NCBI GenBank assembly: GCA_025454795.1
Contig: JALONT010000004.1
Location: 44,902-108,901 of the forward strand
Origin: Bacteroidales bacterium
Lineage (GTDB): Bacteria; Bacteroidota; Bacteroidia; Bacteroidales; VadinHA17
Direction: 5' to 3'
DNA length: 64,000 bases
Made by a program: the position numbers and the translations under genes. Numbering within the stretch: position 1 is the first letter of the stretch; each line of letters begins with the position of its first letter. The notes below the pieces were generated by a model that was not told the origin of the DNA, did no database searches, and saw nothing but the letters and a program-made list of their open reading frames with translations. This document shows positions 1 to 9,105 of the stretch, piece after piece.

Positions 1-1
1 T

Positions 2-529
2 GAAATATCCGGGAAAAAGGTCTGGAACAGGATCCAGGAGGATTCCACCGGATTACGGGATTATTATGAAAATAACAAGCAGGATTTTCTTTCAAAAAAG
101 GGCATAGATGCTAAAGTTTATACCCTCAGGTCCGCCAAGGGTGAAAAGAAACTGTCATCATACTATAAAAAATATTCGCAAAAACCCGAAACTGATTACC
201 TGCTGAAGAGAAAATTTAACAAGGAAAATGATTCTATACTGGTCATTACGGAAGGAAAATGGTTTGAAGGTGATAACCCGGAAATGGATAGTATTAAATG
301 GACCAAAGGCTTTCAGACTACGAAAATCAATAATTATCCGTCAATTGTCGTGATAAACAATGTCATTGATGCTGAGCCCCTTCCTTTTGAAGCTGTTAAG
401 GGAGAAATGATGAACGGGTATCAGGACTATCTGGAGAATGAATGGGTAAAACAATTAAAAGAGAGATATAACGTTAAAATTGACCAGCAAGTTCTTGCTG
501 AAGTCAAGATGAGTTTAATTAATGATTAG
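2..529 (+). CDS. PpiC/SurA-like peptidyl-prolyl isomerase, C-terminal part (5' end outside window)
   Basis: The reading frame is open from base 2 to the TAG at 529, so the gene enters from the left and only about 175 residues are visible. An internal ATG at 284 is not the real start, because similar sequence continues upstream of it. The visible part is hydrophilic, rich in Lys and Glu, with the VVINNVIDAEPLPFEAV pattern typical of the tail after a parvulin domain, then a C-terminal helix. Together with the next two genes it forms a triad of SurA/PpiD-type periplasmic chaperones, an arrangement common in Bacteroidota. Its last 8 bases overlap the start of the next gene, so the two are probably translationally coupled. 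The family call leans on context as much as on sequence. Confidence 0.7.
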   Translation, partial: EISGKKVWNRIQEDSTGLRDYYENNKQDFLSKKGIDAKVYTLRSAKGEKKLSSYYKKYSQKPETDYLLKRKFNKENDSILVITEGKWFEGDNPEMDSIKWTKGFQTTKINNYPSIVVINNVIDAEPLPFEAVKGEMMNGYQDYLENEWVKQLKERYNVKIDQQVLAEVKMSLIND

Positions 530-1370
530 GATCATAATTATATTACTAATTGTTATGCTTGCAGGCGGTTGCAGGAATAATAACAATAATGCCAGACGGA
601 TTTCTGTTGCCAGAGCAGGTGATGTTACACTTTACCTCGATCAGATCACCGACATTATAATGCCGGGTACACCACCTGCCGACAGCGCTGCAATAATTCA
701 AAATTACATCAACAAATGGGCAAAGAGAGAGCTGCTGTTTCAGAAAGCTGAAGAAAATCTTTCTCCCGAACTGAGGAGCGAAATTGAAAACCAGCTTGAA
801 GAGAGCAGGATTAACCTTGTTATTTATCAGTATCAGAGGCAGATGATGCTCGAGAAGATGGATACTATGGTAACAGACAATGAAATGGGAAACTACTATT
901 CTGCCAATCAGGAAAGCTTTGTACTTAGTTCCAACATTTTAAAAGCTCTCTTTATTAAACTCCCGGCAGAAACTCCTAACGTTGACAAGGTGAGGATTTT
1001 GTCCCGATCAAATGAACAAGCCGATCTACAGCAGCTTGAAACGATATGTTACCAGTTCGCTGATAAGTTTGATGACTTCAACGAGAAATGGATCCCGCTT
1101 AACAGGATTTCAGTCGAATTACCAAATGAAATTGTAAATGAGGAAAACTTCCTTCGGAGAACATCATTCTATGAAACCAGTGATTCAACATTTATCTATA
1201 TCATCTCCATCAGGGACTATAAACTAAGATCATCAGTTGCTCCGTTCGAATATGTCAGGGATGATATTAAAAGAATCATCTGGAATAATAGAAGATTTGA
1301 TTTCATACAGTCTCTTGAGAACGGGATCTATAATGACGCTATAAAAGAAAATAATTTCAAGCTGTTTTAA
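522..1370 (+). CDS. SurA-like lipoprotein, periplasmic folding factor
   Basis: 282 residues. An N-terminal hydrophobic stretch ends in a lipobox (LAGGC, Cys17), so the protein should be lipid-anchored. An Asn/Arg-rich linker follows, then a helical SurA_N-like segment (about residues 30-125), then a degenerate C-terminal region in which I cannot see a full parvulin active site. It starts inside the end of the preceding PPIase gene (8-base overlap) and is followed 12 bases later by surA. Likely role: chaperone for outer-membrane proteins in the periplasm. Catalytic isomerase activity is doubtful. Alternative: a lipoprotein accessory of the SurA system without its own enzyme activity. Confidence 0.7.
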   Translation: MIRIIIILLIVMLAGGCRNNNNNARRISVARAGDVTLYLDQITDIIMPGTPPADSAAIIQNYINKWAKRELLFQKAEENLSPELRSEIENQLEESRINLVIYQYQRQMMLEKMDTMVTDNEMGNYYSANQESFVLSSNILKALFIKLPAETPNVDKVRILSRSNEQADLQQLETICYQFADKFDDFNEKWIPLNRISVELPNEIVNEENFLRRTSFYETSDSTFIYIISIRDYKLRSSVAPFEYVRDDIKRIIWNNRRFDFIQSLENGIYNDAIKENNFKLF

Positions 1371-1382
1371 TAAATATTAATA

Positions 1383-2744
1383 ATGAAAAGAGGTTCAAGA
1401 ATATTACTGATACTGGCATGCATGATCATTTCCGGAGCATCAGTCCTGAAATCACAGGTTCTCGTGGAGTCAGTCGCAGCAATTGTGGGGAATGAAGTAA
1501 TATATCTTTCTGAAATTGAGAACATGATTGTCGATCTGAGAAGTAACGGGAACAGGGCTCCTGTTGAAGTTCTGAGATGTAATGTGCTTGAGGAGCTTCT
1601 TATATCAAAACTTTTTCTCGACCAGGCAAGGATCGACAGCATAATTGTCGGTGATGATGAAGTTGAAGGTGAGCTAACCATGAAAATGAACGATGCCATA
1701 AGACGGGCCGGAAGTGAAAAAAACCTGGAGGAATATTTTAAAAAAGGATTGGCAGAGATCCGTAAAGATATCCGTAAAGCACTTGTCCAGCAGGAAGTCA
1801 TCAGGCAGGTTCAGGGCAGTATAGCTGAGAATATCAAGCTGACACCCAACGAACTGAAGAAATTCTTTTCAAATATTCCCAAAGACAGCCTCCCCATAAT
1901 TCCTGCCAAAGTCGAGGTAAGCATAATTCAGCTTGATCCTCCTGAAAATGAAGAGAACAAAGCAGAAGCAAGACAAAAGCTTCTGGATATCAGGAGCCAG
2001 ATACTTGCCGGAAAAAGCTTTAATGTGCTGGCAATCATGTATTCTGAAGATCCAGGCACTGCAACCAGCGGAGGAGAGCTCGGATATCTTACCAGAGGAG
2101 AACTTGAAAAACCGTATGCCGATGCAGCGTTCAGCCTCACAAAAAATACTGTATCAAAAATTGTAGAAACAAGGTACGGATTTCATATAATCCAACTTAT
2201 CGACCGTAATGGAGACCTTTTGAACACACGTCATATCCTCATCAAGTCAAAAGTCAAACCTGATCAGGTAACAGCAGCAATGGCCAAACTCGACAGCATT
2301 TCTGACCTGATAAGAAAAGACAGTCTTAAATTTGCTTATGCTGCCTTAAGATTCTCCACGCACAAGGACAGCAGGATCAATGGTGGAAAGATGGTAAGTT
2401 CTGATCCATCAGAACGTGATACATGGTTCACACTTGAAGAGCTTAATCCTGAAATGTATGTGAAGGTAAGGGAACTGAAGGTGGGTGAAATATCTGAACC
2501 GTTCAGAACTACTGATGAAAACAATAATACAGTATTCAGAGTCGTAAAGCTTGACAATGAAATCCCTGCACACAGGGCTAACCTGAAAGATGACTATCAG
2601 AACCTTTCCAATACGGCTCTTATGAACAAGCGCAATAAGACATATGAGGATTGGATCAAAAAGAAGATCGAATCCACCTACATTAAAGTAAGTGATGAAT
2701 TAATATCATGCGATTTTCTGAAGAAAAACGGATGGCTGAAATAA
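1383..2744 (+). CDS. surA: SurA-type periplasmic peptidyl-prolyl isomerase with two parvulin domains
   Basis: 453 residues, close to the usual SurA length. A signal peptide (residues about 1-25, MKRGSRILLILAC followed by a hydrophobic run) is followed by the SurA N-terminal chaperone region (27-165). The first parvulin domain (about 176-274) carries the SEDPGTATSGGELGYL motif and GFHIIQL. A second parvulin domain begins at NTRHILIKSK (about 281) and runs to about 385, with the equivalent SRINGGKM segment. SurA guides unfolded outer-membrane barrel proteins through the periplasm to the BAM complex. It sits third in a chaperone triad and overlaps the start of the OstA-like gene, which fits an outer-membrane assembly operon. 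Confidence 0.9.
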   Translation: MKRGSRILLILACMIISGASVLKSQVLVESVAAIVGNEVIYLSEIENMIVDLRSNGNRAPVEVLRCNVLEELLISKLFLDQARIDSIIVGDDEVEGELTMKMNDAIRRAGSEKNLEEYFKKGLAEIRKDIRKALVQQEVIRQVQGSIAENIKLTPNELKKFFSNIPKDSLPIIPAKVEVSIIQLDPPENEENKAEARQKLLDIRSQILAGKSFNVLAIMYSEDPGTATSGGELGYLTRGELEKPYADAAFSLTKNTVSKIVETRYGFHIIQLIDRNGDLLNTRHILIKSKVKPDQVTAAMAKLDSISDLIRKDSLKFAYAALRFSTHKDSRINGGKMVSSDPSERDTWFTLEELNPEMYVKVRELKVGEISEPFRTTDENNNTVFRVVKLDNEIPAHRANLKDDYQNLSNTALMNKRNKTYEDWIKKKIESTYIKVSDELISCDFLKKNGWLK

Positions 2745-4309
2745 AAGCAGTCAGGTTCATTTTGAAGTTTTTCCGGGCCAGTCACTTATTACCACTGTCT
2801 GTTATATTTCTTTTTTCATTCTCCTTACAGCCTCAGGATATTCCGAATAAAAATGGAGGTAAGAGGAGGATAGACCTTAAACACGCTGATTCTGACGATA
2901 TTGAGAAAGATAAACAAACCGGCAAGGATTGGCACAGGTTACGTGGCGCGGTTTCTCTCCAGCATAATGAAATGACTATGCTTTGCGACAGCGCTTATTT
3001 TTATCCGGACAAGAATCAGGTAAAAGCCTTCAGCAGGATCCATATTGAACAGGGTGACACCCTCGATATTTACGGCGATTATCTTTTATATGATGGTCTG
3101 ACTGAAAAAGCATTGCTTACTGGGAAGGTGGAATTAATTGACAAAGAGACACATCTCTTCACCAACTCAGTCACCTATTCTGTAAAAGACCAGGTAGCCC
3201 TGTACACCGATAGCGGAAAAATTATAAACGGGGATAATAAGCTCACCAGCAGGGTCGGTATTTATTATGTTTCGGAGAACCTCTTCCATTTTAAGGATAG
3301 TGTTAAAATTGTCAATCCGGATTATGTAATGACTGCTGATACAATGGATTATAACACAAAGTCGGAGATAGCTATTTTCACGGGACCCTCTGAAATGAAA
3401 GGCGACAGCATCTACCTCTATTGCGAAAGAGGCTGGTATGACACAAAAAATAATGTGACGCGAATCTGGAGAAATGCCTTAATAAACAACATGAAGCAGA
3501 TAGTCCGGGGTGATTCGCTTTTTTATAACGAAAATACGGGTTATGGTCAGTCATTCAGAAATATCAGCATTTCCGATACCAATAATCACATAATCATAAA
3601 AGGGAACTATGCCTGGTATTACAAGGAACCGGAAAAGTTCCTGGTTACAGACAGTGCCTTATTCATCCAGATATCGAGTAAGGACTCTATGTTTCTTCAT
3701 TCCGATACAATAAGTGCAATAACTGTTTCAGATACATCAGCCAAAGGTTACAAACTCATGAGAGCATTCCATGGTTGCCGTATATTCAGCAAAAATCTTC
3801 AGGCAAAATGCGACTCTCTCTCTTACTCTTTTCGCGATTCGGTTATCAGATTATACACCGAGCCGGTCCTCTGGTCTGAAGAAAATCAGCTTACCTCCGA
3901 TTCCATGGCAATCTTTACAAAAAACAGGCAGGCTGAGAGGATGGAACTCTATAATTCGGCTTTCATTACAAGCAAGGTGGATTCTCTTAGATATGACCAG
4001 GTCAAAGGCAGATCCCTGACAGGCTACTTTAAGGATAATGAACTTTATAAAATAGATGTAAACGGGAACGGGGAATCAATTTATTATCTTGTTGATGGAG
4101 AGGAAATTGTTGGGGTAAATACAACCAGATGCTCCAGTATTGAGATATATGTGGAAAATGGAAAGATTATTGAAATCTTTGAACGCCAGAGCCCTGAGGG
4201 GGTGATAGATCCACCATTAATAACACCCGGATCTAACCTTCTTCTTCCCGGATTTAACTGGTTCGACAGCATAAGGCCTAAAAAAATTCTGGATATTTTT
4301 AATAAATAA
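2732..4309 (+). CDS. OstA-like / LptA-family protein (lipopolysaccharide transport)
   Basis: About 525 residues. I favour the ATG at 2732 (13-base overlap with surA). An in-frame ATG at 2708 would add eight residues and overlap surA by 37 bases. A hydrophobic segment near residues 19-35 acts as signal or anchor. The body consists of repeated beta-strand motifs such as GDTLDIYGDYLLYDG and SRVGIYYVSENLFHFKDSVKI, which is the OstA/LptA beta-jellyroll repeat pattern. In Bacteroidota such long OstA-like proteins are thought to help carry lipopolysaccharide across the periplasm. A hairpin terminator shared with the convergent DUF2795 gene follows directly. Confidence 0.8.
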   Translation: MAEIKAVRFILKFFRASHLLPLSVIFLFSFSLQPQDIPNKNGGKRRIDLKHADSDDIEKDKQTGKDWHRLRGAVSLQHNEMTMLCDSAYFYPDKNQVKAFSRIHIEQGDTLDIYGDYLLYDGLTEKALLTGKVELIDKETHLFTNSVTYSVKDQVALYTDSGKIINGDNKLTSRVGIYYVSENLFHFKDSVKIVNPDYVMTADTMDYNTKSEIAIFTGPSEMKGDSIYLYCERGWYDTKNNVTRIWRNALINNMKQIVRGDSLFYNENTGYGQSFRNISISDTNNHIIIKGNYAWYYKEPEKFLVTDSALFIQISSKDSMFLHSDTISAITVSDTSAKGYKLMRAFHGCRIFSKNLQAKCDSLSYSFRDSVIRLYTEPVLWSEENQLTSDSMAIFTKNRQAERMELYNSAFITSKVDSLRYDQVKGRSLTGYFKDNELYKIDVNGNGESIYYLVDGEEIVGVNTTRCSSIEIYVENGKIIEIFERQSPEGVIDPPLITPGSNLLLPGFNWFDSIRPKKILDIFNK

Positions 4310-4310
4310 A

Positions 4311-4331
4311 AAAGGCTCTGTGTGAGCCTTT
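4311..4331. terminator. Hairpin between convergent OstA-like and DUF2795 genes
   Basis: AAAGGCTC and GAGCCTTT form a perfect 8-bp stem around a 5-base loop, starting two bases after the stop of the upstream + gene. On the minus strand the stem runs straight into a T-rich tract, so it should end the DUF2795 transcript well. On the plus strand the T-tract is absent and termination would be weaker. Confidence 0.7.
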
Positions 4332-4333
4332 GG

Positions 4334-4555
4334 TCAATATTCGTCTTCGTTAAAAAAGAAGTCATCCTTGCTCGGATAATCAGGCCAGATATCTTCGATG
4401 CTCTCATAAATATCCCCTTCATCTTCAATTTCCTGAAGATTCTCGATTACCTCCATTGGAGCACCTGATCTAATGGCAAAATCAATTAGCTCATCCTTGG
4501 TTGCAGGCCATGGTGCATCCTCTAGTTTTGATGCTAATTCAAGTGTCCAATACAT
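4334..4555 (-). CDS. DUF2795 family small acidic protein
   Basis: 73 residues, strongly acidic at the C-terminus (…FFFNEDEY). The first half, MYWTLELASKLEDAPWPATKDELIDFAIRSGAP in outline, matches the DUF2795 pattern: a small helical domain with a conserved Pro-Trp-Pro-Ala-Thr-Lys-x-Glu-Leu segment and a turn before the second helix. The family is widespread in Bacteroidota and its function is unknown. The gene stands alone, has a good promoter just upstream (4592-4623) and its own terminator. Confidence 0.85.
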   Translation of the reverse strand: MYWTLELASKLEDAPWPATKDELIDFAIRSGAPMEVIENLQEIEDEGDIYESIEDIWPDYPSKDDFFFNEDEY

Positions 4556-4591
4556 AGTTTTCTGATCAAATTATGTTTTTTTCAAAGTCTG

Positions 4592-4623
4592 CAAATATAT
4601 ATATTATTTTAATTATTAAACAA
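4592..4623 (-). promoter_or_regulatory. Bacteroidota-type promoter of the DUF2795 gene
   Basis: On the minus strand, TTG (complement 4621-4623) is followed after 21 bases by TATATTTG (complement 4592-4599). This fits the phylum consensus TTG-N17-23-TAnnTTTG. It lies about 37 bases before the ATG at 4555. Confidence 0.6.
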
Positions 4624-4649
4624 CACCTTTTTTAAAGTTTTTTAACGAT

Positions 4650-5192
4650 TCAAACTTGCCACTCAATTTCCTCACTATCAAGTTCTAAGGCAATCTTCCG
4701 TGATAATACAAATAAATAATCGGCAAGCCGGTTCAGAAATTTATTGATGATTTCAGGAGTTTTCTCCGTTTGATCCAGCTTCAATACTCTTCTTTCCGCA
4801 CGGCGGCATACACACCTGGCAATATGACAGTAAGATACAAGGATATTCCCCCCGGGGAGTATAAAACTGTTCAGGGGGCTGAGGGATGATTCCATTTTAT
4901 CTATCTCCATTTCAAGTCTTGAGATGCAGCCAGGATCGGGAAGGTAGCTCCTGCTATTCAAATTACCAGGATCTGAAGCAAGCGCAGCTGCACAGATCAT
5001 TAACTGATTCTGCAGATAGACTAGAAGGTCCATGCGCTTATCATTTCCGTGATGGTCCCTTAAGAGTCCTATCCATGAAATGAGCTCATCAACAGAACCA
5101 TATGCTTCAACACGAATGTCGTATTTAGGGACTCTCTTTCCTCCTTCAAGGGAAGTGGTTCCATCATCTCCTGTGCGGGTATAGATCTTCAT
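4650..5192 (-). CDS. PduO-type cob(I)alamin adenosyltransferase
   Basis: 180 residues from the ATG at 5192. An upstream in-frame extension to 5219 exists but lacks homology value. The protein begins MKIYTRTGDDGTTSL, the ATP-binding signature of PduO-type adenosyltransferases, and contains CRRAERRVL near residue 135 plus the C-terminal NRLADYLFVLSR helix, both family hallmarks. It transfers the adenosyl group of ATP to Co(I) cobalamin, making coenzyme B12 in the cytoplasm. Adenosylcobalamin-dependent methylmalonyl-CoA mutase is a likely client in Bacteroidota. A methylmalonyl-CoA epimerase gene lies at 47298, although no mutase is in this window. Confidence 0.93.
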   Translation of the reverse strand: MKIYTRTGDDGTTSLEGGKRVPKYDIRVEAYGSVDELISWIGLLRDHHGNDKRMDLLVYLQNQLMICAAALASDPGNLNSRSYLPDPGCISRLEMEIDKMESSLSPLNSFILPGGNILVSYCHIARCVCRRAERRVLKLDQTEKTPEIINKFLNRLADYLFVLSRKIALELDSEEIEWQV

Positions 5193-5241
5193 AACCTTAA
5201 TTATAAGATTAACCTGCAATATATGTATTTACGAATAATTA

Positions 5242-5943
5242 TCAGGCGTGTACATATTTTTCATTGGGTACGTCCTGAGCTACTTCACCGTCAAATAACC
5301 TGATAATGCGTGCTGCATGCCTTGCAATTTCCTCTTCGTGAGTAACAACTATCACGGTATTGCCATTATTATGGATAATATCAAGAAGGCCCATTATATC
5401 GAGTGAAGTCTTACTGTCGAGGTTTCCTGTGGGTTCATCGGCCAGGATTATGGATGGTTTGTTAACGAGAGCCCGTGCAATTGCAACCCGCTGTCTCTGA
5501 CCTCCTGACAGTTCATTGGGTTTGTGACTCATACGGTCAGCAAGTCCGACCTGCCTGAGTGTCTCTATAGCCATTTCCTCCCTGGCTGCTTTCTGAATTC
5601 CGGCATATATAAGTGGTAAAGTAACATTTTCGAGAGCAGAATATCTTGGAAGAAGGTTAAAGGTCTGAAAAACAAAACCTATTTCCTTATTCCTGATCTC
5701 TGCCAGATAATCATCTTCCATCTTGCTGACATCAATACCGTTAAGTATATATGTTCCGCTGGTAGGTGTATCAAGACATCCCAGAAGGTTCATGAGTGTT
5801 GATTTGCCTGAACCCGAAGGTCCCATAATTGCAACATATTCGTTCCTGTTTATATCAACGGAGACCGACCTGAGAGCCCTTACAATCACGGAGCCAACCT
5901 GATAGTTCTTGACAATATTTTGAATCTCAATAACTTTATCCAT
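5242..5943 (-). CDS. MacB/LolD-type ABC transporter ATP-binding protein
   Basis: 233 residues, a single nucleotide-binding domain. Walker A is GPSGSGKST (41-49), the Q-loop is in [10 protein letters not shown] (91-100), the signature is [15 protein letters not shown] (145-159), Walker B is [12 protein letters not shown] (165-176) and the switch His is H202. The [11 protein letters not shown] and FNLLPR segments place it with the MacB/LolD/FtsE-like group that drives lipoprotein release, peptide or drug export. No permease gene adjoins it, so its membrane partner must be elsewhere and the substrate cannot be read from here. The cobalamin adenosyltransferase gene follows after 49 bases and could share its transcript. 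Confidence 0.92.
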   Translation of the reverse strand: MDKVIEIQNIVKNYQVGSVIVRALRSVSVDINRNEYVAIMGPSGSGKSTLMNLLGCLDTPTSGTYILNGIDVSKMEDDYLAEIRNKEIGFVFQTFNLLPRYSALENVTLPLIYAGIQKAAREEMAIETLRQVGLADRMSHKPNELSGGQRQRVAIARALVNKPSIILADEPTGNLDSKTSLDIMGLLDIIHNNGNTVIVVTHEEEIARHAARIIRLFDGEVAQDVPNEKYVHA

Positions 5944-6012
5944 ACTTTTAAATTTGATTTTCGAAATTAGATTAATTTGATCAATATAGAAATATTATAA
6001 TCTTAATTTTTG

Positions 6013-6801
6013 TTAATACTTTATTACGTAATCAGAATGATTCATCCCTCCCCTGAAAAAAACCAGGCCCATTCTGAAAATATCAATCGTAAAAGTCACT
6101 TTTTCGTGATGTTTTATTCCAGTCCATGCTTCTTCCATTTCCGTAGAATGGTGTATGTCATCAATAACTATTACAGTATCTTTATCTGCCATTCGTGCCA
6201 TCTGCCGGAAATAATTCATTACAGGCTCCTTCCTGTGGTTCCCATCAATAAAAATGAGTCCCGGGTTAACAGCTTTTTTCAATAGTTCCGGAATCATATC
6301 CTCAAAAGAACCTGTAAGCAGGCGGATATTTCCAATTCCTGCTTCCCTGAAATTTTCCTTTGCAATTTCAGAAGTCGCCGGACACCCTTCCATTGTATAA
6401 ATAACACTCTCAGGAGAACCTTTAGCCATATACATTGTACTGAATCCCAGTGAGGTACCAAACTCAACAATATCCGGGTTGCCAAATTCTGCCGCCAGTC
6501 TCGATAAAAGAACACCATATTTTTCAGGAACTGCCGAAATCCCTGCTATTTCTGATACTTTTCTCAAACTTATTTTCATTATTACCGAACCGGCTCCAAG
6601 ATCCAGAACCTGAATAGTTCTCTTATCTGATTTATTCTTCTTTCTTATTTTCTCAATTAATAAGACAGTGTCAAGGTCAGTTTTATTCCTGAAAAGACGC
6701 GAAACCAGGTCATATACAAACGGACTGTGAATTCCATGACCCTTTTTGTGACGGGCTGTGAGAAAATAACTCAGATATTTAAAAGTTCTGAAAATAAACA
6801 T
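6013..6801 (-). CDS. Class I SAM-dependent methyltransferase
   Basis: 262 residues. The N-terminus has the HGIHSPFVYDLVSRLF segment seen in a Bacteroidota methyltransferase family. Motif I appears as IVEFGTSLGFSTMYMA (about 113-128), followed by an acidic residue in YTMEGCP and by LIFIDGNHRKEPV and VIVIDDIHHS. The pattern resembles O-methyltransferases of the catechol-OMT/DUF-type class, with the Asp-Gly-x-His motif near the metal or substrate site. The substrate is unknown. It is divergently arranged with recG across an 83-base gap. Confidence 0.8.
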   Translation of the reverse strand: MFIFRTFKYLSYFLTARHKKGHGIHSPFVYDLVSRLFRNKTDLDTVLLIEKIRKKNKSDKRTIQVLDLGAGSVIMKISLRKVSEIAGISAVPEKYGVLLSRLAAEFGNPDIVEFGTSLGFSTMYMAKGSPESVIYTMEGCPATSEIAKENFREAGIGNIRLLTGSFEDMIPELLKKAVNPGLIFIDGNHRKEPVMNYFRQMARMADKDTVIVIDDIHHSTEMEEAWTGIKHHEKVTFTIDIFRMGLVFFRGGMNHSDYVIKY

Positions 6802-6884
6802 TCTGTTAAATAAAAAATATTATGTAAGGTCTTCAAAAATAAGTATTTTCGGTTATCTTTTCAATACTGTTTATACCTGGTGCT

Positions 6885-8990
6885 ATGCAGGATTTTCTTG
6901 AAACAAATATTATGTACCTTCCGGGAGTCGGGCCGAAAAGAGCCGAACTCCTTAATAAAGAGTTAAACATTTTTACCTATCGCGATCTTCTCTATTATTT
7001 CCCCTACAAGTATATCGACAGAACAAGATTTTATAAGATCGCGGAGCTCGATCCTGATCTTCCTTTTGTACAACTGAAAGGAGTAATTAAAGGATACTCC
7101 ACAGAAGGCCATGGTAAAGGGAAAAGGCTGGTTGCAGATTTTCAGGACGATTCAGGCAATCTAAAGCTGGTTTGGTTCAAGGGGACAAAATGGATTATGC
7201 AAAGTTATAGCCCGGGGATCGAATTCATTGTGTTCGGGAAACCATCGGTATTTAACGGAATGATCAACATAATTCACCCTGAAATTGAAGCATCAGGCAA
7301 GGCTGCTGAAAGGATGACCTCAGCACTTCAGTCTCAGTATAGTACGACTGAAAACCTGAAGAACCATTTTCTAGGTTCAAAGGCTCTGAGCAGGTTGCTG
7401 GGGAACCTCATCAAGCAGATAAATTTCAGGCTTCCGGAATCTCTTCCGACATATATTGTTTCAAAGTATAAACTTATGGATCTTCACCAGGCACTCCATA
7501 AGATTCATTTTCCGTCTGACCCCGATGAGATAGAAAAAGCCAGGTACCGTCTCAAGTTTGAGGAACTCTTTTATATACAGCTGAATCTCATACGATTTAA
7601 AAACAACCGGGCCAGAAAGTTCAAAGGATTTGTCTTTTCAAGTGTGGGAGAAAACTTTAATAGCTTTTATCATGACAACCTTCCGTTCGCACTTACAGGA
7701 GCTCAGAAAAGAGTAATGAAAGAGATACGTAGAGACCTCGGATCAGGGAAGCAGATGAACAGGCTGCTCCAGGGTGATGTCGGCAGCGGAAAAACACTGG
7801 TTGCTCTTATGAGCATGCTTATTGCCATAGATAACGGATACCAGGCATGTATAATGGCACCAACAGAGATCCTTGCCAGCCAGCATTACCAGACTATTTT
7901 AAAACTGCTTGAGGGGATCAATATCAGGGTAAGGCTCCTTACAGGATCATCCAAAAAATCATTAAGGAATGAAATAAGCGAATCGCTGCTTGACAGATCA
8001 CTAAACATTCTTATAGGTACCCATGCACTCATAGAAGAGACTGTTCAGTTCAGCAACCTCGGGCTGGTTATAATCGACGAACAACACAGGTTCGGGGTAG
8101 AACAGAGGGCAAAACTATGGCAGAAAAGTATTAACCCTCCTCATATTCTTGTCATGACAGCCACTCCTATTCCGAGAACTCTTGCCATGACCCTTTATGG
8201 TGACCTGGATGTATCGGTGATCGATGAACTTCCACCCGGAAGGATTCCTGTAAAGACAATGCATTTCTTTGATTCTGAAAAGAATAAGGTATTCGGATTT
8301 CTTCGTAATCAAATCACAGAAGGGCGACAGATATTTATTGTTTATCCCCTGATCAAGGAATCTGAAAAGATGGATTATAAGGATCTTGAGGATGGATGGG
8401 ACACAATTTCCAGGGTTTTTCCGGCACCTCAGTATTGTATAAGTGTTGTTCATGGGAAAATGACTTCGGCAATAAAGGAAGAATCTATGAAACTCTTCAA
8501 GGATGGGAAAGCGCATATCCTGATCGCCACAACGGTTATAGAGGTTGGGGTAGATATTCCAAATGCAACAGTAATGGTAATTGAGAGCGCTGAAAGGTTC
8601 GGATTATCTCAGCTTCATCAGCTGAGAGGACGTGTTGGAAGAGGTGCTGATCAGTCATATTGCATCCTTATGACCTCGAATAAACTATCCAGAGAAGCTT
8701 CAACCAGACTTGAGGTTATGATCAGGACATCCGATGGCTTTGAGATTGCAGAAACTGACCTTCAACTCAGGGGCCCCGGCGATATTGAAGGCACGATGCA
8801 AAGCGGAATACCTTTCGACCTTAAAATTGCAAACCTTGGCAGAGACGGACAATTGATTGAATATGTAAGGAACATTGCAGAGGATATTATTGCAGGTGAT
8901 CCACTTCTTGAAACAGATATTAATCTCATCCTGAAATCTGAGTTGAAGCGGCTTTTCAGTAAACGCCAATCATGGAGCAGCATAAGCTGA
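6885..8990 (+). CDS. recG: ATP-dependent DNA helicase RecG
   Basis: 701 residues, full length for RecG. The N-terminal wedge/OB region opens with YLPGVGPKRAELL (helix-hairpin-helix-like). The helicase core has Walker A GDVGSGKT (297-304), DEQH (398-401, motif II), TATPIPRTLAMT (motif III), then VIEVGVDIPNATVM and QLRGRVGRG (motifs V and VI), and the C-terminal TDLQLRGPGDIEGTMQSG segment that is diagnostic for RecG. It remodels stalled replication forks and branch-migrates Holliday junctions. Monocistronic by layout: the gene before it is divergent and the rnf promoter lies downstream. Confidence 0.97.
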   Translation: MQDFLETNIMYLPGVGPKRAELLNKELNIFTYRDLLYYFPYKYIDRTRFYKIAELDPDLPFVQLKGVIKGYSTEGHGKGKRLVADFQDDSGNLKLVWFKGTKWIMQSYSPGIEFIVFGKPSVFNGMINIIHPEIEASGKAAERMTSALQSQYSTTENLKNHFLGSKALSRLLGNLIKQINFRLPESLPTYIVSKYKLMDLHQALHKIHFPSDPDEIEKARYRLKFEELFYIQLNLIRFKNNRARKFKGFVFSSVGENFNSFYHDNLPFALTGAQKRVMKEIRRDLGSGKQMNRLLQGDVGSGKTLVALMSMLIAIDNGYQACIMAPTEILASQHYQTILKLLEGINIRVRLLTGSSKKSLRNEISESLLDRSLNILIGTHALIEETVQFSNLGLVIIDEQHRFGVEQRAKLWQKSINPPHILVMTATPIPRTLAMTLYGDLDVSVIDELPPGRIPVKTMHFFDSEKNKVFGFLRNQITEGRQIFIVYPLIKESEKMDYKDLEDGWDTISRVFPAPQYCISVVHGKMTSAIKEESMKLFKDGKAHILIATTVIEVGVDIPNATVMVIESAERFGLSQLHQLRGRVGRGADQSYCILMTSNKLSREASTRLEVMIRTSDGFEIAETDLQLRGPGDIEGTMQSGIPFDLKIANLGRDGQLIEYVRNIAEDIIAGDPLLETDINLILKSELKRLFSKRQSWSSIS

Positions 8991-9072
8991 GTAAGTTTAA
9001 TTAAAATCATAATAAATAGTAATTTTATGTATAAATACTGACAAAAAACAGTCTCAGTATTATCAGTAATTC

Positions 9073-9080
9073 TAAATTTG
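9073..9080 (+). promoter_or_regulatory. -7 element for the rseC-rnf operon
   Basis: TAAATTTG matches TAnnTTTG exactly and lies 25 bases before the ATG of the RseC gene, in the only sizeable gap upstream of the operon. No clear TTG -33 word is seen at the expected distance. Confidence 0.45.
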
Positions 9081-9105
9081 CGGTTTAATTTCTTGACGAA
9101 AATCC

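Noticed and set aside
284..529. 81-residue frame as a complete small gene
   Set aside because: The same frame is open back to base 2 with matching character, so it is the tail of a truncated PPIase gene.
8115..8516. 133-residue minus-strand frame within recG
   Set aside because: It lies wholly inside the RecG helicase core on the opposite strand.
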